Positions 1 through 7,905 are shown, numbered from the stretch's first letter. The stretch: 11,303 bases of DNA from Gammaproteobacteria bacterium (GCA_027297825.1 JAPUHH010000234.1:1-11303), one strand, 5' to 3'. Numbers and translations: made by a program. The notes: generated by a model not told the origin, from the sequence alone.

Positions 1-975
1 TAATACGATCGCTAATAAAATTAGGGCATGCAAAATCCCAGACACCTGCGTCTGTCCACCGGCACGAATATTTACAACGGTGCGCATGGTTGCACCTGCT
101 CCAGGCAAACCACCAAAGATTCCTGCAATGGTATTACCGATTCCTTGGCCGATGAGTTCTTTGTCCGAGTTATGGTGAGTGCGGGTTATGTTATCCGCGA
201 TAAGTGATGTTAATAGTGAATCTATTGAACCTAGTACCGCAAGGACTATTGCAGACTTGATCATATTAACTAGAAGCGAAAGTTCGAATGTAGGTTTTTG
301 TGGTGTTGGAAATCCTGTGGGTATATTGCCTAACGTGGGAGCTATTTTTTCTGGAAATAGAAATAGAAATATTAATGTGCCTGCGACTAATGCAAGTAAA
401 GATGAAGGAATTAGTCGATTTATTTTGTTAGGTAAAAAAGCAACAATAAGTAATGAAATTGCGCCCATAATTAGTGCTTGGCCAACAGGGTTTTGTATAA
501 TTTCAGGTAAAGCCCTTAAGGTGGAGATGGTGCCGCCAAGTGGTGTTGCGTATCCAAAAAATGCAGGAATTTGCAGCACAATAATGATTATGCCAATTCC
601 ACTCATGAACCCCGACACTACAGGGAAAGGTACCAGAGCAATATATTTGCCTAGTTTTAATACACCAAACAGTATTTGGAAAAGGCCACCCATCATAACC
701 ACAGTGAATGCGAGTGCTGGACCACTTACGGGATCATATGCAGTGTATTGAGTAAATGTTGCGGCCATGACTACGGTCATGGGGCCAGTAGGCCCGGAAA
801 TTTGCGCAGAAGTGCCGCCGAATAATGCTGCAAACAATCCCACAAAGATTGCGCCGTACATGCCGGCAATAGGGCCTGCACCAGAAGAAACACCAAAGGC
901 TAGAGCCAGTGGTAAGGCTATTATTGCTGCCGTTACGCCACCGTAAATATCACCGCGTAAATTTTTAAGCATCAT
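1..975 (-). CDS. SulP family anion transporter, BicA-like (3' end beyond the window)
   Basis: An inner-membrane anion transporter, probably a sodium-coupled bicarbonate importer. The reading frame is open from an ATGATG start at 975 down to base 1, giving 325 residues without a stop. The missing part is the end of the membrane domain and any cytoplasmic STAS domain. The N-terminus (GDIYGGVTAAIIALPLALAF, residues 8-27) and GPTGPMTVV (61-69) are typical of the BicA branch of SulP. Residues recalled as forming the BicA ion and bicarbonate sites all line up with a constant offset of six: T63, D252 and T256 (in SIDSLLTSLIAD), and G294-A295-T296 (in PGAGATMRT). The set is inferred to be functional. 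A weak GAGTGG ribosome site lies 5 bp before the ATG. It is the last gene of the minus-strand series, 125 bp after the aminotransferase, with its own candidate promoter. Sulfate or another anion remains possible as substrate. Confidence 0.9.
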   Translation of the reverse strand, partial: MMLKNLRGDIYGGVTAAIIALPLALAFGVSSGAGPIAGMYGAIFVGLFAALFGGTSAQISGPTGPMTVVMAATFTQYTAYDPVSGPALAFTVVMMGGLFQILFGVLKLGKYIALVPFPVVSGFMSGIGIIIIVLQIPAFFGYATPLGGTISTLRALPEIIQNPVGQALIMGAISLLIVAFLPNKINRLIPSSLLALVAGTLIFLFLFPEKIAPTLGNIPTGFPTPQKPTFELSLLVNMIKSAIVLAVLGSIDSLLTSLIADNITRTHHNSDKELIGQGIGNTIAGIFGGLPGAGATMRTVVNIRAGGQTQVSGILHALILLAIVL

Positions 976-1019
976 GTGATCCACTCAAAAACCTTATGAA
1001 GCTGAATATCTAGTTCTAC

Positions 1020-1048
1020 AATATTTCGATGGTAACGCTTCAGATCAA
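1020..1048 (-). promoter_or_regulatory. Candidate sigma-70 promoter of the SulP gene
   Basis: On the minus strand TTGATC (1048-1043) is followed after exactly 17 bases by AATATT (1025-1020). Each hexamer matches four of six consensus positions. It sits about 45 bp before the SulP ATG in the largest gap of this minus-strand series. The sequence shows a reasonable match only; promoter function is inferred. Confidence 0.3.
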
Positions 1049-1071
1049 ATATATAAATCGATTTAATAAAA

Positions 1072-1087
1072 TTTAGTTATAACTAAA
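1072..1087. promoter_or_regulatory. Perfect 16-bp palindrome, possible operator upstream of the SulP gene
   Basis: TTTAGTTATAACTAAA is an uninterrupted perfect palindrome in the gap between the aminotransferase and SulP genes. Its centre lies about 67 bases upstream of the transcription start expected from the candidate promoter at 1020-1048, where activators often bind. It is AT-rich and has no spacer, so it is not a good terminator, and no T-run follows a GC stem. A role as a transcription factor site is inferred. Confidence 0.3.
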
Positions 1088-1100
1088 GGCAAGATGAGAT

Positions 1101-2261
1101 CTAAATGCATTTTGCAATCCCTTCGAGTAAGCGATCCATACCTGTTGCAATATCTTGGTCGGATAGGGCGCCATACGATAGTCTTAAATAACAGTTTCCA
1201 TGCAAGCCAAATGCGGAGCCAGGGATCGTTGCAACTCTATATTTTTCAATTAGCATTTTAACTAAATGTATGTCATCCATTTGGGTATCAATATTTAATA
1301 AAGCATAAAATGCGCCTTCTGAAGAAGGTGCATTCTTTAAGCAGGAAAGGTTTGTAAGTGCTTGTAAAACCATCTTACGTTTCTGTGACATCGCATTACG
1401 CTTGCTTTGAATAAATGATTCACCCGCTTTAAGTGCGCCGATGGCAGCATGTTGAGAAATCATGGGCGGTGAGATTAATATGGTGTCTTGAATTTTTTTT
1501 ACTGTGCTAAGCAGATGTTCTGGAATGACCATATAGCCAATACGCCACCCTGCAAAACCAAAACCTTTCGAGAATGAAAATAACGAAATAGTGTATTCAT
1601 TAGTATTAGGTTCAGAGGCGATGGAAAAGTGTTTACGATCATCGTAATAAAAGTCTTCATAAGCCTCGTCAGTAATATGGTAAATATTGTTTTGTCGGCA
1701 GAGTTCATTTACAGCTATTAATTCATTTTTTGTATAGACCGCTCCACTGGGGTTGTTGGGGCTGATTGTTATGATAGCTTTGGTTTTCTTAGTGATCGCT
1801 GCTTCTAATTTATCTAATTGCAAATGAAATAAATCATCTGTAGGTACCAAAATAGGCTTGCACTGTTCCATCACCAAAGACATTTCATGGTTAAAATAAT
1901 AGGGAAGCGGAAGGATAACTTCGTCACCCGGGTCGGTGATGGCTAATATAGCGGTATTAAAGGCCATATTAGATCCAGCGGTTACGACTAACGAATTGTT
2001 AGCATTAAAATCGATGTTATTTGTGCTTTTAAGTTTTTGTGCTAAGGCATGTTGTAACTCCGGGATACCTTCAACGGGTCCATAGCGATTGATTGAGGCA
2101 TCGGCTAAGCATTGTTGTACTTTCCTAAAGGCATGTGGAGGAGGGTTGTAAAAGGCAATGCCTTGTCCAAATGAAATGGTGCCAGCGTTTTCTTTAGTTA
2201 ATTTGCCGACATAAGGGATAATGGGATTTTGTACAGCATCCAAGCGCAGACTATGTTTCAT
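1101..2261 (-). CDS. Class I/II pyridoxal-phosphate aminotransferase
   Basis: A cytoplasmic fold-type I aminotransferase of 386 residues, a normal length for the class. It transfers an amino group between an amino acid and a 2-oxo acid; the substrate cannot be read from the sequence. The key residues are present: N170 in the NPSG motif, D198 and Y201 in TDEAY, the Schiff-base lysine K232 in FSFSKGFGFAGWRIGY, R240, and the substrate-carboxylate arginine R360 in CYLRLSYG. The N-terminal stretch with NPIIPYVGKL and GQGIAFYNPPP matches a subfamily usually annotated simply as PLP-dependent aminotransferase, which supports the ATG at 2261 although no clear ribosome site precedes it. It lies 36 bp after the VWA gene and is probably co-transcribed with it. 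The link between an aminotransferase and these neighbours is not obvious. Nothing appears truncated. Confidence 0.93.
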   Translation of the reverse strand: MKHSLRLDAVQNPIIPYVGKLTKENAGTISFGQGIAFYNPPPHAFRKVQQCLADASINRYGPVEGIPELQHALAQKLKSTNNIDFNANNSLVVTAGSNMAFNTAILAITDPGDEVILPLPYYFNHEMSLVMEQCKPILVPTDDLFHLQLDKLEAAITKKTKAIITISPNNPSGAVYTKNELIAVNELCRQNNIYHITDEAYEDFYYDDRKHFSIASEPNTNEYTISLFSFSKGFGFAGWRIGYMVIPEHLLSTVKKIQDTILISPPMISQHAAIGALKAGESFIQSKRNAMSQKRKMVLQALTNLSCLKNAPSSEGAFYALLNIDTQMDDIHLVKMLIEKYRVATIPGSAFGLHGNCYLRLSYGALSDQDIATGMDRLLEGIAKCI

Positions 2262-2297
2262 GTTAGTGATAATTGTTGAGGCTATGTTTTAGAATGG

Positions 2298-4562
2298 CTA
2301 AGCTGTAATACGTCGATAAATATCGGAAACTTTGTATGGAAGTTTGTCAACTTGATGGATGACGGCAAAGTTTACGGCACCATACATGTGTTGCAGATAT
2401 TCCATAGCCTCTTTGTCAATGGTAATGCAAAATGGGTGAATACCTAAATATTTGGCTTCAATTATTGCTCGGCGTGTGTCTTCAATACCATTCGGGCCAC
2501 GGTAACCATCTTGGTCATCAGGTCTGCCATCAGATAAAGTAATTAAAAGTTTCGTGCGAGCTTCCACCTGATGTAATAATTTTGTTAAATGGCGAATGGC
2601 CGCACCCATACGGGTATAATCTTGTGGTTGAATTCCGCTAATACGAGCTTTCACTTCATCACTATACAATTCATTAAATTCTTTAATTTTGTATAGTTCG
2701 CAGCGTTCATGGGTGACTCCTGAAAAGCCATATATCGCGTACCGGTCACCAAGTATTTCTAGCGACTCGCACAGCAGCACCAGTGCTTCACGTTCCATTT
2801 CATTGACCCAACCTGTTGTAGAACCACTCATATCAATCATAAACATCACTGCGATGTTACGATCTATTTTTCTAGATTTAATGAAGAGGTTCTGAGAAAC
2901 TTCAAAACCTATTTTGGTGTCTATATAAGCATCAATCATTGCATCAAGATCAATGTCATCTCCATTAGGTTGATGTTTAATGCGTTTGTTATCCTCCCGC
3001 AATGCTTCAAAGGTGCGATGTAATTGTTTTAGTAGACCGCGATGTTTACGCAGAGTTTTATTGACGAAATCATCGTGAACAGGGCGAACATCGAGTTCTT
3101 TTAGTTGGCACCAAGATTTGCGATATTTCAGACGTGAATGGTCCCATTCGTCATAGAGGTAAACCTCATTATCTTGATCTACAACGGCTGTTTTAGCATC
3201 GTTTTCGTTTTCAGTGACGTCGTCATAAATGCCATGTCCTGCTGCCTCTAGATATTCATCTGGGATTTCTCCAAAGTCTTGTAATATGGATTTTAATAAT
3301 TGCTGTACATCTTCGGGCGCCTCGACAGGCTTGTCATCATATAGCAATTCTATTTTGTAGCTGTCTGGCAGTATATCGTTTTCAGTTTCTTGTATAGAGA
3401 AGCCTTCTTTGTTATTTTCCTCGATTGATTCATTTTCAAGATTTAGTTGAGATGGGTCACTTTCAATTTCACGGCGAAGTTCAGCTAATTTTTCTTTTAA
3501 GGCATCTTTTTCTCGTTCTGCACGTAGTTGAATCGTTTTCCACGTAGCGCGAGGGTTTAAGCAGCCCTGGTAGATTTTATCTTCTGGCACATTCTCTTCT
3601 TTGTAGACTGTTTCTAGGAAGAATATTGTATCTTGTACAGTGGCATCTGTTTCGCTAAGTTTTTCAATTGCACGCTGCCAATGTTTAGATAAGATTTGAT
3701 GATTTACGGTACTGCATAAGCTTTTCATGCTTCGTGCGATACCTGGCAATTCAAGTCCTATACAAGCATCCAAACGAATGGTTTCTAGTTTGTGAAATAA
3801 ACTGAGGGCTCGTTCTGGATCTTTATAGATTTTAACTAGTGCATCGACATTTATGCGCCAGGTGCCAAACCAAGACTGCGCCCATTGGTGTACAGTCATC
3901 GCCTTATAGAAGGTGAAATTATCTTCCCGTCTGCTGAAGGTTGTTGAGAGTTCTGGAAGGCGAATGGATTCAGTGTCTGTGTAAAATAGTTCGCCACACT
4001 CAATATCTAGTTTTCTTCCACTTAAACCGATCACAAAGCTTTCCAATATTCGTGACACTTCTTGTAGCGTGACGCAAGCAGGAGCATGAGTAATCGATTG
4101 CACATATCCTTCAACATTTTTCATGCTGTTGATGGCACCGTTCACGCCTCTTTTGTCATACACTTCTAATAGCGTAATAATCCAGTGTTCCCAGTGCTCT
4201 TCGTCTACAACTTGTAAACTTTTAGGAGCAAATTGACAAAAGTTATAAGCCAGCTCGACACTGGTAAGGCTAATCTTTTCTATGGAGCTTAGGAATCGGT
4301 CCTGTTCGACTAGGGCGTATGCCGCAAGCTGCTTAGCAGGTTCAAAAACACTTCGATGTGTTGATAGGACTTGGTCTACCAGTAGTTCCATGCGTAGTTG
4401 AAGTTCTCGCACACCCTTTCCTCCATATGATGCGCTGGTGGTAATGCCACCTTGTCTTTCTAATGATTTTATGAACCCACCTTTCTTGCTATAAGCGCGG
4501 ATTTTGATATTTTTATCATCTTTAGTTTTTTTACTATTTTTCTTATTTTTTTTCCAAAACAT
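2298..4562 (-). CDS. NorD/CbbO-like protein with C-terminal VWA domain
   Basis: A large, apparently cytoplasmic protein of 754 residues with no signal peptide or membrane span. The C-terminal von Willebrand A domain (about 568-754) has a complete metal-ion-dependent adhesion site: D577-M-S579-G-S581, T650 in DYTRMGAAIRH, and D678 in SDGRPDD followed by GIEDTRRAI. DYTRMGAA and GIEDT are hallmarks of the NorD/CbbO family, whose members work with a MoxR-type AAA+ ATPase (NorQ, CbbQ) to insert metal into, or remodel, a target enzyme. The N-terminus is very lysine-rich (1-27). Residues 345-400 are charged and probably coiled, and a long acidic stretch (about 400-475) precedes the VWA domain. No AAA+ partner, nitric oxide reductase or Rubisco gene is in the window, so the client is unknown. 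It lies 34 bp downstream of a J-domain gene. The start codon follows directly from the open frame; no strong ribosome site is visible. Confidence 0.88.
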   Translation of the reverse strand: MFWKKNKKNSKKTKDDKNIKIRAYSKKGGFIKSLERQGGITTSASYGGKGVRELQLRMELLVDQVLSTHRSVFEPAKQLAAYALVEQDRFLSSIEKISLTSVELAYNFCQFAPKSLQVVDEEHWEHWIITLLEVYDKRGVNGAINSMKNVEGYVQSITHAPACVTLQEVSRILESFVIGLSGRKLDIECGELFYTDTESIRLPELSTTFSRREDNFTFYKAMTVHQWAQSWFGTWRINVDALVKIYKDPERALSLFHKLETIRLDACIGLELPGIARSMKSLCSTVNHQILSKHWQRAIEKLSETDATVQDTIFFLETVYKEENVPEDKIYQGCLNPRATWKTIQLRAEREKDALKEKLAELRREIESDPSQLNLENESIEENNKEGFSIQETENDILPDSYKIELLYDDKPVEAPEDVQQLLKSILQDFGEIPDEYLEAAGHGIYDDVTENENDAKTAVVDQDNEVYLYDEWDHSRLKYRKSWCQLKELDVRPVHDDFVNKTLRKHRGLLKQLHRTFEALREDNKRIKHQPNGDDIDLDAMIDAYIDTKIGFEVSQNLFIKSRKIDRNIAVMFMIDMSGSTTGWVNEMEREALVLLCESLEILGDRYAIYGFSGVTHERCELYKIKEFNELYSDEVKARISGIQPQDYTRMGAAIRHLTKLLHQVEARTKLLITLSDGRPDDQDGYRGPNGIEDTRRAIIEAKYLGIHPFCITIDKEAMEYLQHMYGAVNFAVIHQVDKLPYKVSDIYRRITA

Positions 4563-4596
4563 GATTTTATAGATCGATAGGCTTCAAAAGTTTAAA

Positions 4597-5325
4597 TTAC
4601 TTTATCAGTACAGATTTTGCCTGATTTACTTTTGCGGCCAAATAATCATTACCGCCTCGGTCAGGGTGAAGTTTTTGTATTAGTCGCCGATGGGCTTCTA
4701 ATATTTCTTTTTTGCTAGCATCTTCGTGCAAGCCTAATATCGAACAAGCTTCTTGCAGCGTCATACTAGTATTGTTTGTATTGGTATGTCGATGCTTTGG
4801 TTCTTCTTGATGGTAATGGCTGCGCCATGCGGTATGTTCGGAATGATCTAAATAGGCGCTTAATAGTTGTGCAGATTCTGGATCCAATTTTGAGTATTCA
4901 GTTAATAAGGTGATTAATTTTGGTAAAGATAAATCTTGTAAATTCTCTCCAGCATGTTGTCCTTGTTTAATGATGCCAGATAATTTGCTGGTAGCAGGAT
5001 CAAGTTTTATTTTTATATAGCGAGTCTCCAGGTTAGACTGTTGGTCGAATGAAAATTCACCAGGTGAATTGCGAAATTGGTTTAAGCTGCTTTTTAGCAG
5101 GGGAAGATAACTCAGCAAGCCAAGAACTTTGCGAAAGAGTGGAATAATTGCGGCAATGAGTGCGTATACCCAATGCAATCTTCCTGTTAGTGCTAAGCCA
5201 ATCAAGATTACGGCGGCAATTATTGCAATCCATTGCCATCGAGTTTGTTTGGGTTGCTTTTTTAACCAATTAAAGCCAATCCAGCCTCCTATCAGCAGAG
5301 CAATTAATCCAATTTCACGTACCAT
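4597..5325 (-). CDS. Membrane-anchored J-domain (DnaJ-like) co-chaperone
   Basis: A 242-residue protein with hydrophobic membrane segments at about 4-20, 31-47 and 52-70. A middle domain follows (about 98-170, starting ETRYIKIKLD and ending near SAYLDH), then a His/Asn-rich linker (170-187) and a short C-terminal J domain (188-242). The J domain has the HPD tripeptide at 220-222 in KLHPDRGGNDYLAA, which stimulates the ATPase of an Hsp70 (DnaK-type) partner. A J domain at the extreme C-terminus after membrane spans resembles the Tim14/Pam18 arrangement, and this architecture is common in proteobacteria. It is the first gene of the minus-strand series, preceding the VWA gene by 34 bp. It probably presents Hsp70 at the inner membrane; its client is unknown. 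Its promoter must lie in the 140-bp divergent gap upstream. An AAAGG sequence 8 bases before the ATG is a weak ribosome site. Confidence 0.9.
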   Translation of the reverse strand: MVREIGLIALLIGGWIGFNWLKKQPKQTRWQWIAIIAAVILIGLALTGRLHWVYALIAAIIPLFRKVLGLLSYLPLLKSSLNQFRNSPGEFSFDQQSNLETRYIKIKLDPATSKLSGIIKQGQHAGENLQDLSLPKLITLLTEYSKLDPESAQLLSAYLDHSEHTAWRSHYHQEEPKHRHTNTNNTSMTLQEACSILGLHEDASKKEILEAHRRLIQKLHPDRGGNDYLAAKVNQAKSVLIK

Positions 5326-5465
5326 TTAGGGAGCCTTTTTGCCTGCTTTAATTCGATTATTTCGCATTGATTGTACAATTTGCCTTCATATTTACACTAG
5401 TTTAACCCAATCTTTAAATTTGATCGTTTACGTATACAAATCTAGACACAATATAAGGATTAGGT
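5326..5465. promoter_or_regulatory. Divergent intergenic region driving the J-domain and DUF4139 genes
   Basis: This 140-bp AT-rich gap separates two divergent starts and so must contain promoters in both directions. The best plus-strand match is TTGATC (5420-5425), 17 bases, TAGACA (5443-5448), which has a poor -10. A 10-bp palindrome, ATTGTACAAT, lies at 5370-5379 near the middle and could bind a shared regulator. An AAGGA ribosome site (5455-5459) belongs to the plus-strand gene. I could not pick a convincing promoter for the minus strand. Confidence 0.4.
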
Positions 5466-6926
5466 ATGAAACGACTCAACAGCAAAGCATCATTCGTAAT
5501 TATTTTACTCGCTACACTGCTATTTGGGGCCGTAAGTGCAAGCCTCCATGCAGATGAAGTCAAAAGCACATTAAATGACCAAAAAGAAGTTGCAGTCACC
5601 ATCTATAACGACCAATTAGCGCTGGTTAAAGACTTGCGCAGTATTCGATTGGATAGTGGCTTCAACCAGTTGGCTTTTCGAGAAGTAAGCGCATTAATGC
5701 GTCCAGAGACGGCGTTGCTTAGAAGCTTGGACTACCCAAAAGACTTTCGACTAATTGAGCAAAATTTTGATTTTGATTTATTAACACCACAAAAATTACT
5801 CGAAAAATATGTAGGTAAGAAAGTTAGAATTGTAAAATTGCATCCCACTACAGGTGTAGAGACGATAGAAGAAGGGCAAGTGCTAAGCGTTAACAATGGA
5901 GTAGTGTTGCGTATAGGCGATCGTATAGAAACTGGTGTACCTGGCAGAATAATATATGCTGAAGTGCCTGCAAATCTGCGAGATCGTCCAACTCTTGTCA
6001 TATCTTTAGAAAGTGGAAGCAGTAAAAAGCAAGACCTGCAACTCAGTTACTTGACCGGTGGCTTAGGTTGGAAAGCAGATTACGTGGTTGAATTAAACGC
6101 AACTGATGAGTTTGTAGATTTAACCGGATGGGTAACGCTTACTAATCATAGTGGAACGACGTATAAAAATGCCAAGTTACAATTAGTCGCAGGTGATGTA
6201 AATCAAGTGCGCCAGGATATGCGTATGCTTCAAAGAGAGATGGTGATGTCAAAATCCATGGCTATGGGAAGTGCACCAGCAATGGTTGAAGAGGGCTTGT
6301 TTGAATACCACTTATATACCTTGCAACGTCCTACTACTATTTCTAATAATCAAAGCAAGCAAGTTTCTTTGTTAAATGCGACTAAAATACCTGTTAAAAA
6401 AGAATTTTTGTTAAAAGGTCAGGATTACTACTATTGGGGTTCATATGGTGCGATTGGTCAAAAACTTAAAGTGGGTGTATTCGTAGAATTTGCTAACAAA
6501 GAAGAATCAAATTTGGGCATGCCACTCCCAAAGGGAGTGGTTCGAGTCTATAAAAATGATAAGTCTGGAAATTTGCAATTCGTTGGTGAAGATCGAATTG
6601 ACCACACGCCAAAAAATGAGAAAATACGCTTAAAACTTGGTGATGCGTTTGATGTTACTGCTGATAAAAAGCAGACGAATTTTAAGAAAGTCGCTGCACT
6701 TGGAAAATATAAGCAAGCCTATACGGCTAGTTTTGAAATTGTATTAAAGAATGCAAAAGATGAAGAGATTGAGGTCATGGTGCAGGAACCGATCCCGGGT
6801 GATTGGAAAATGAAAAATGAAAGTTATTCGCATGAGAAAGTGGCTGCAGGCATGGCACAATGGAAAGTCAAAGTACCAGCAGAAGGAAAAACCGTATTAT
6901 CCTACGAAGTGTTGGTGCGTTATTAA
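5466..6926 (+). CDS. Exported DUF4139 domain protein
   Basis: A 486-residue exported protein of unknown function. The N-terminus is a clear Sec signal: KR at 2-3, a hydrophobic core at about 10-22, and cleavage probably after A25 or A29 (LHA-DE). Residues 40-100 form an N-terminal beta-rich domain. The DUF4139 region spans roughly 190-486, with the recognisable stretch GGLGWKADYVVEL (198-210) followed by DLTGWVTLTNHSG, and a C-terminal immunoglobulin-like segment with VQEPIPGDWK. A methionine-rich stretch carries seven Met between 252 and 273. DUF4139 proteins are commonly annotated only as conserved, sometimes as mucoidy inhibitor A-like; no catalytic role is established that I can rely on. 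The start is backed by an AAGGA ribosome site six to seven bases upstream. It is the first gene of the plus-strand series, 42 bp before the DMT transporter. The mature protein is expected in the periplasm. Confidence 0.88.
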   Translation: MKRLNSKASFVIILLATLLFGAVSASLHADEVKSTLNDQKEVAVTIYNDQLALVKDLRSIRLDSGFNQLAFREVSALMRPETALLRSLDYPKDFRLIEQNFDFDLLTPQKLLEKYVGKKVRIVKLHPTTGVETIEEGQVLSVNNGVVLRIGDRIETGVPGRIIYAEVPANLRDRPTLVISLESGSSKKQDLQLSYLTGGLGWKADYVVELNATDEFVDLTGWVTLTNHSGTTYKNAKLQLVAGDVNQVRQDMRMLQREMVMSKSMAMGSAPAMVEEGLFEYHLYTLQRPTTISNNQSKQVSLLNATKIPVKKEFLLKGQDYYYWGSYGAIGQKLKVGVFVEFANKEESNLGMPLPKGVVRVYKNDKSGNLQFVGEDRIDHTPKNEKIRLKLGDAFDVTADKKQTNFKKVAALGKYKQAYTASFEIVLKNAKDEEIEVMVQEPIPGDWKMKNESYSHEKVAAGMAQWKVKVPAEGKTVLSYEVLVRY

Positions 6927-6968
6927 TAATCATTACGGCGCAGTATTTGTTGATATGAGTATATAGAC

Positions 6969-7871
6969 ATGTCAAATGCGAAGCCTTTGGATTGGCTAGG
7001 TATGGTGGCCCTAGTCATTATGTTTGGTAGTGCTTTTTTGTTTACTAAAGTAGCGCTGCAAGATTTTTCACCTACGACAATTGCTGCAAGTAGAATTATC
7101 ATTGCAGCGATGGTGTTGATCATCATTGCGCTAATACGTAAAGAGTCTTTTGGATTTTTGCGTGACAGCTGGTTACTTATTATTGCACTCGCTATTTTTG
7201 GTGATTGTTTGCCGTTTTATTTAATAAGCTGGGGGCAACAAGCCGTCGATAGTAGTATCGCGGGAATATTAATGGCGGTAATGCCTCTAACTACAATAGT
7301 GTTAGCGCATTTCTCTGTACCTGGGGAAAAGTTAAACATCTATCGTGTAATTGGATTCATTTTTGGATTTTTGGGAATTATAGTGTTGCTAGGGCCAGCA
7401 GCATTTGCACAAATGGAAGGTGGTACAGCTGTTATTATTTCTATGTTGGCAATTTTAGCGGGTGCCTTAAGTTATGCAATCAATACGGTTTTGGCAAAGC
7501 GCTTGCCTAAAGGGAGCCTTCTTGCCATTTCTACGGCAGTGTTGGGCGTTGCCAGTATTATTATGTTGCCAACGTTTCTGATCACTCAAGAAGAATGGGG
7601 AATCGAATACAATAGCGGAGGATTATTGTCATTATTGCTATTGGGGTTGTTTCCTACAGCATTAGCGACGATTATTTATTTTGCTGTCATTGCACGTGTT
7701 GGGCCGTCATTTCTATCGCAAATTAATTATTTAATTCCCGTTTGGGCAGTGCTCATGGGAATTGTATTTCTAAATGAGTCCATTGGTTTAAATGCTTATA
7801 TAGCGTTGGTAATCATCCTTCTAGGTATTGCGATTGCGCAGCATAAGAACTTAACCTTTGTTAGATTCTAG
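6969..7871 (+). CDS. EamA/DMT superfamily transporter
   Basis: A 300-residue inner-membrane protein of the drug/metabolite transporter superfamily, the usual length for two tandem EamA repeats and ten membrane helices. The first repeat covers about residues 8-142 (WLGMVALVIMFGSAFLFTKVAL, residues 9-30, is the typical helix 1 with a charged residue after it). The second covers about 152-292 and ends in a typical helix 10 (YIALVIILLGIAIAQ). Members export amino acids, metabolites or toxic compounds, mostly by proton exchange; this one's substrate cannot be told from sequence. A TGA in frame a few codons upstream fixes the ATG at 6969 as the first possible start, but no strong ribosome site precedes it. 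It lies 42 bp after the DUF4139 gene and 34 bp before the DUF2237 gene, so co-transcription is likely. Confidence 0.9.
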   Translation: MSNAKPLDWLGMVALVIMFGSAFLFTKVALQDFSPTTIAASRIIIAAMVLIIIALIRKESFGFLRDSWLLIIALAIFGDCLPFYLISWGQQAVDSSIAGILMAVMPLTTIVLAHFSVPGEKLNIYRVIGFIFGFLGIIVLLGPAAFAQMEGGTAVIISMLAILAGALSYAINTVLAKRLPKGSLLAISTAVLGVASIIMLPTFLITQEEWGIEYNSGGLLSLLLLGLFPTALATIIYFAVIARVGPSFLSQINYLIPVWAVLMGIVFLNESIGLNAYIALVIILLGIAIAQHKNLTFVRF

Positions 7872-7905
7872 TTAAACTATTACGTAGGGGTTATAAGGGG
7901 TAATT

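Noticed and set aside
179..751. Plus-strand open frame of 190 codons.
   Set aside because: It is antisense to the SulP gene, whose minus-strand translation is continuous and strongly family-like; the plus frame has no recognisable protein features.
1499..1708. Minus-strand frame of 69 codons inside the aminotransferase.
   Set aside because: It lies in a shifted frame over the PLP-binding region of a clearly real gene and matches nothing.
2298..4562. Naming the VWA gene norD or cbbO.
   Set aside because: The family is clear, but without norB/norQ or cbb genes nearby the specific symbol is not supported.
5057..5602. Several short frames on both strands around the J-domain gene and the divergent gap.
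   Set aside because: They overlap the J-domain gene, the promoter region or the DUF4139 signal peptide, and lack ribosome sites or family signals.
7872..7905. Imperfect repeat of TAGGGGTTA and AAGGGGTAA before the DUF2237 gene.
   Set aside because: Only two short units; the second is the ribosome site and the first is likely chance similarity.
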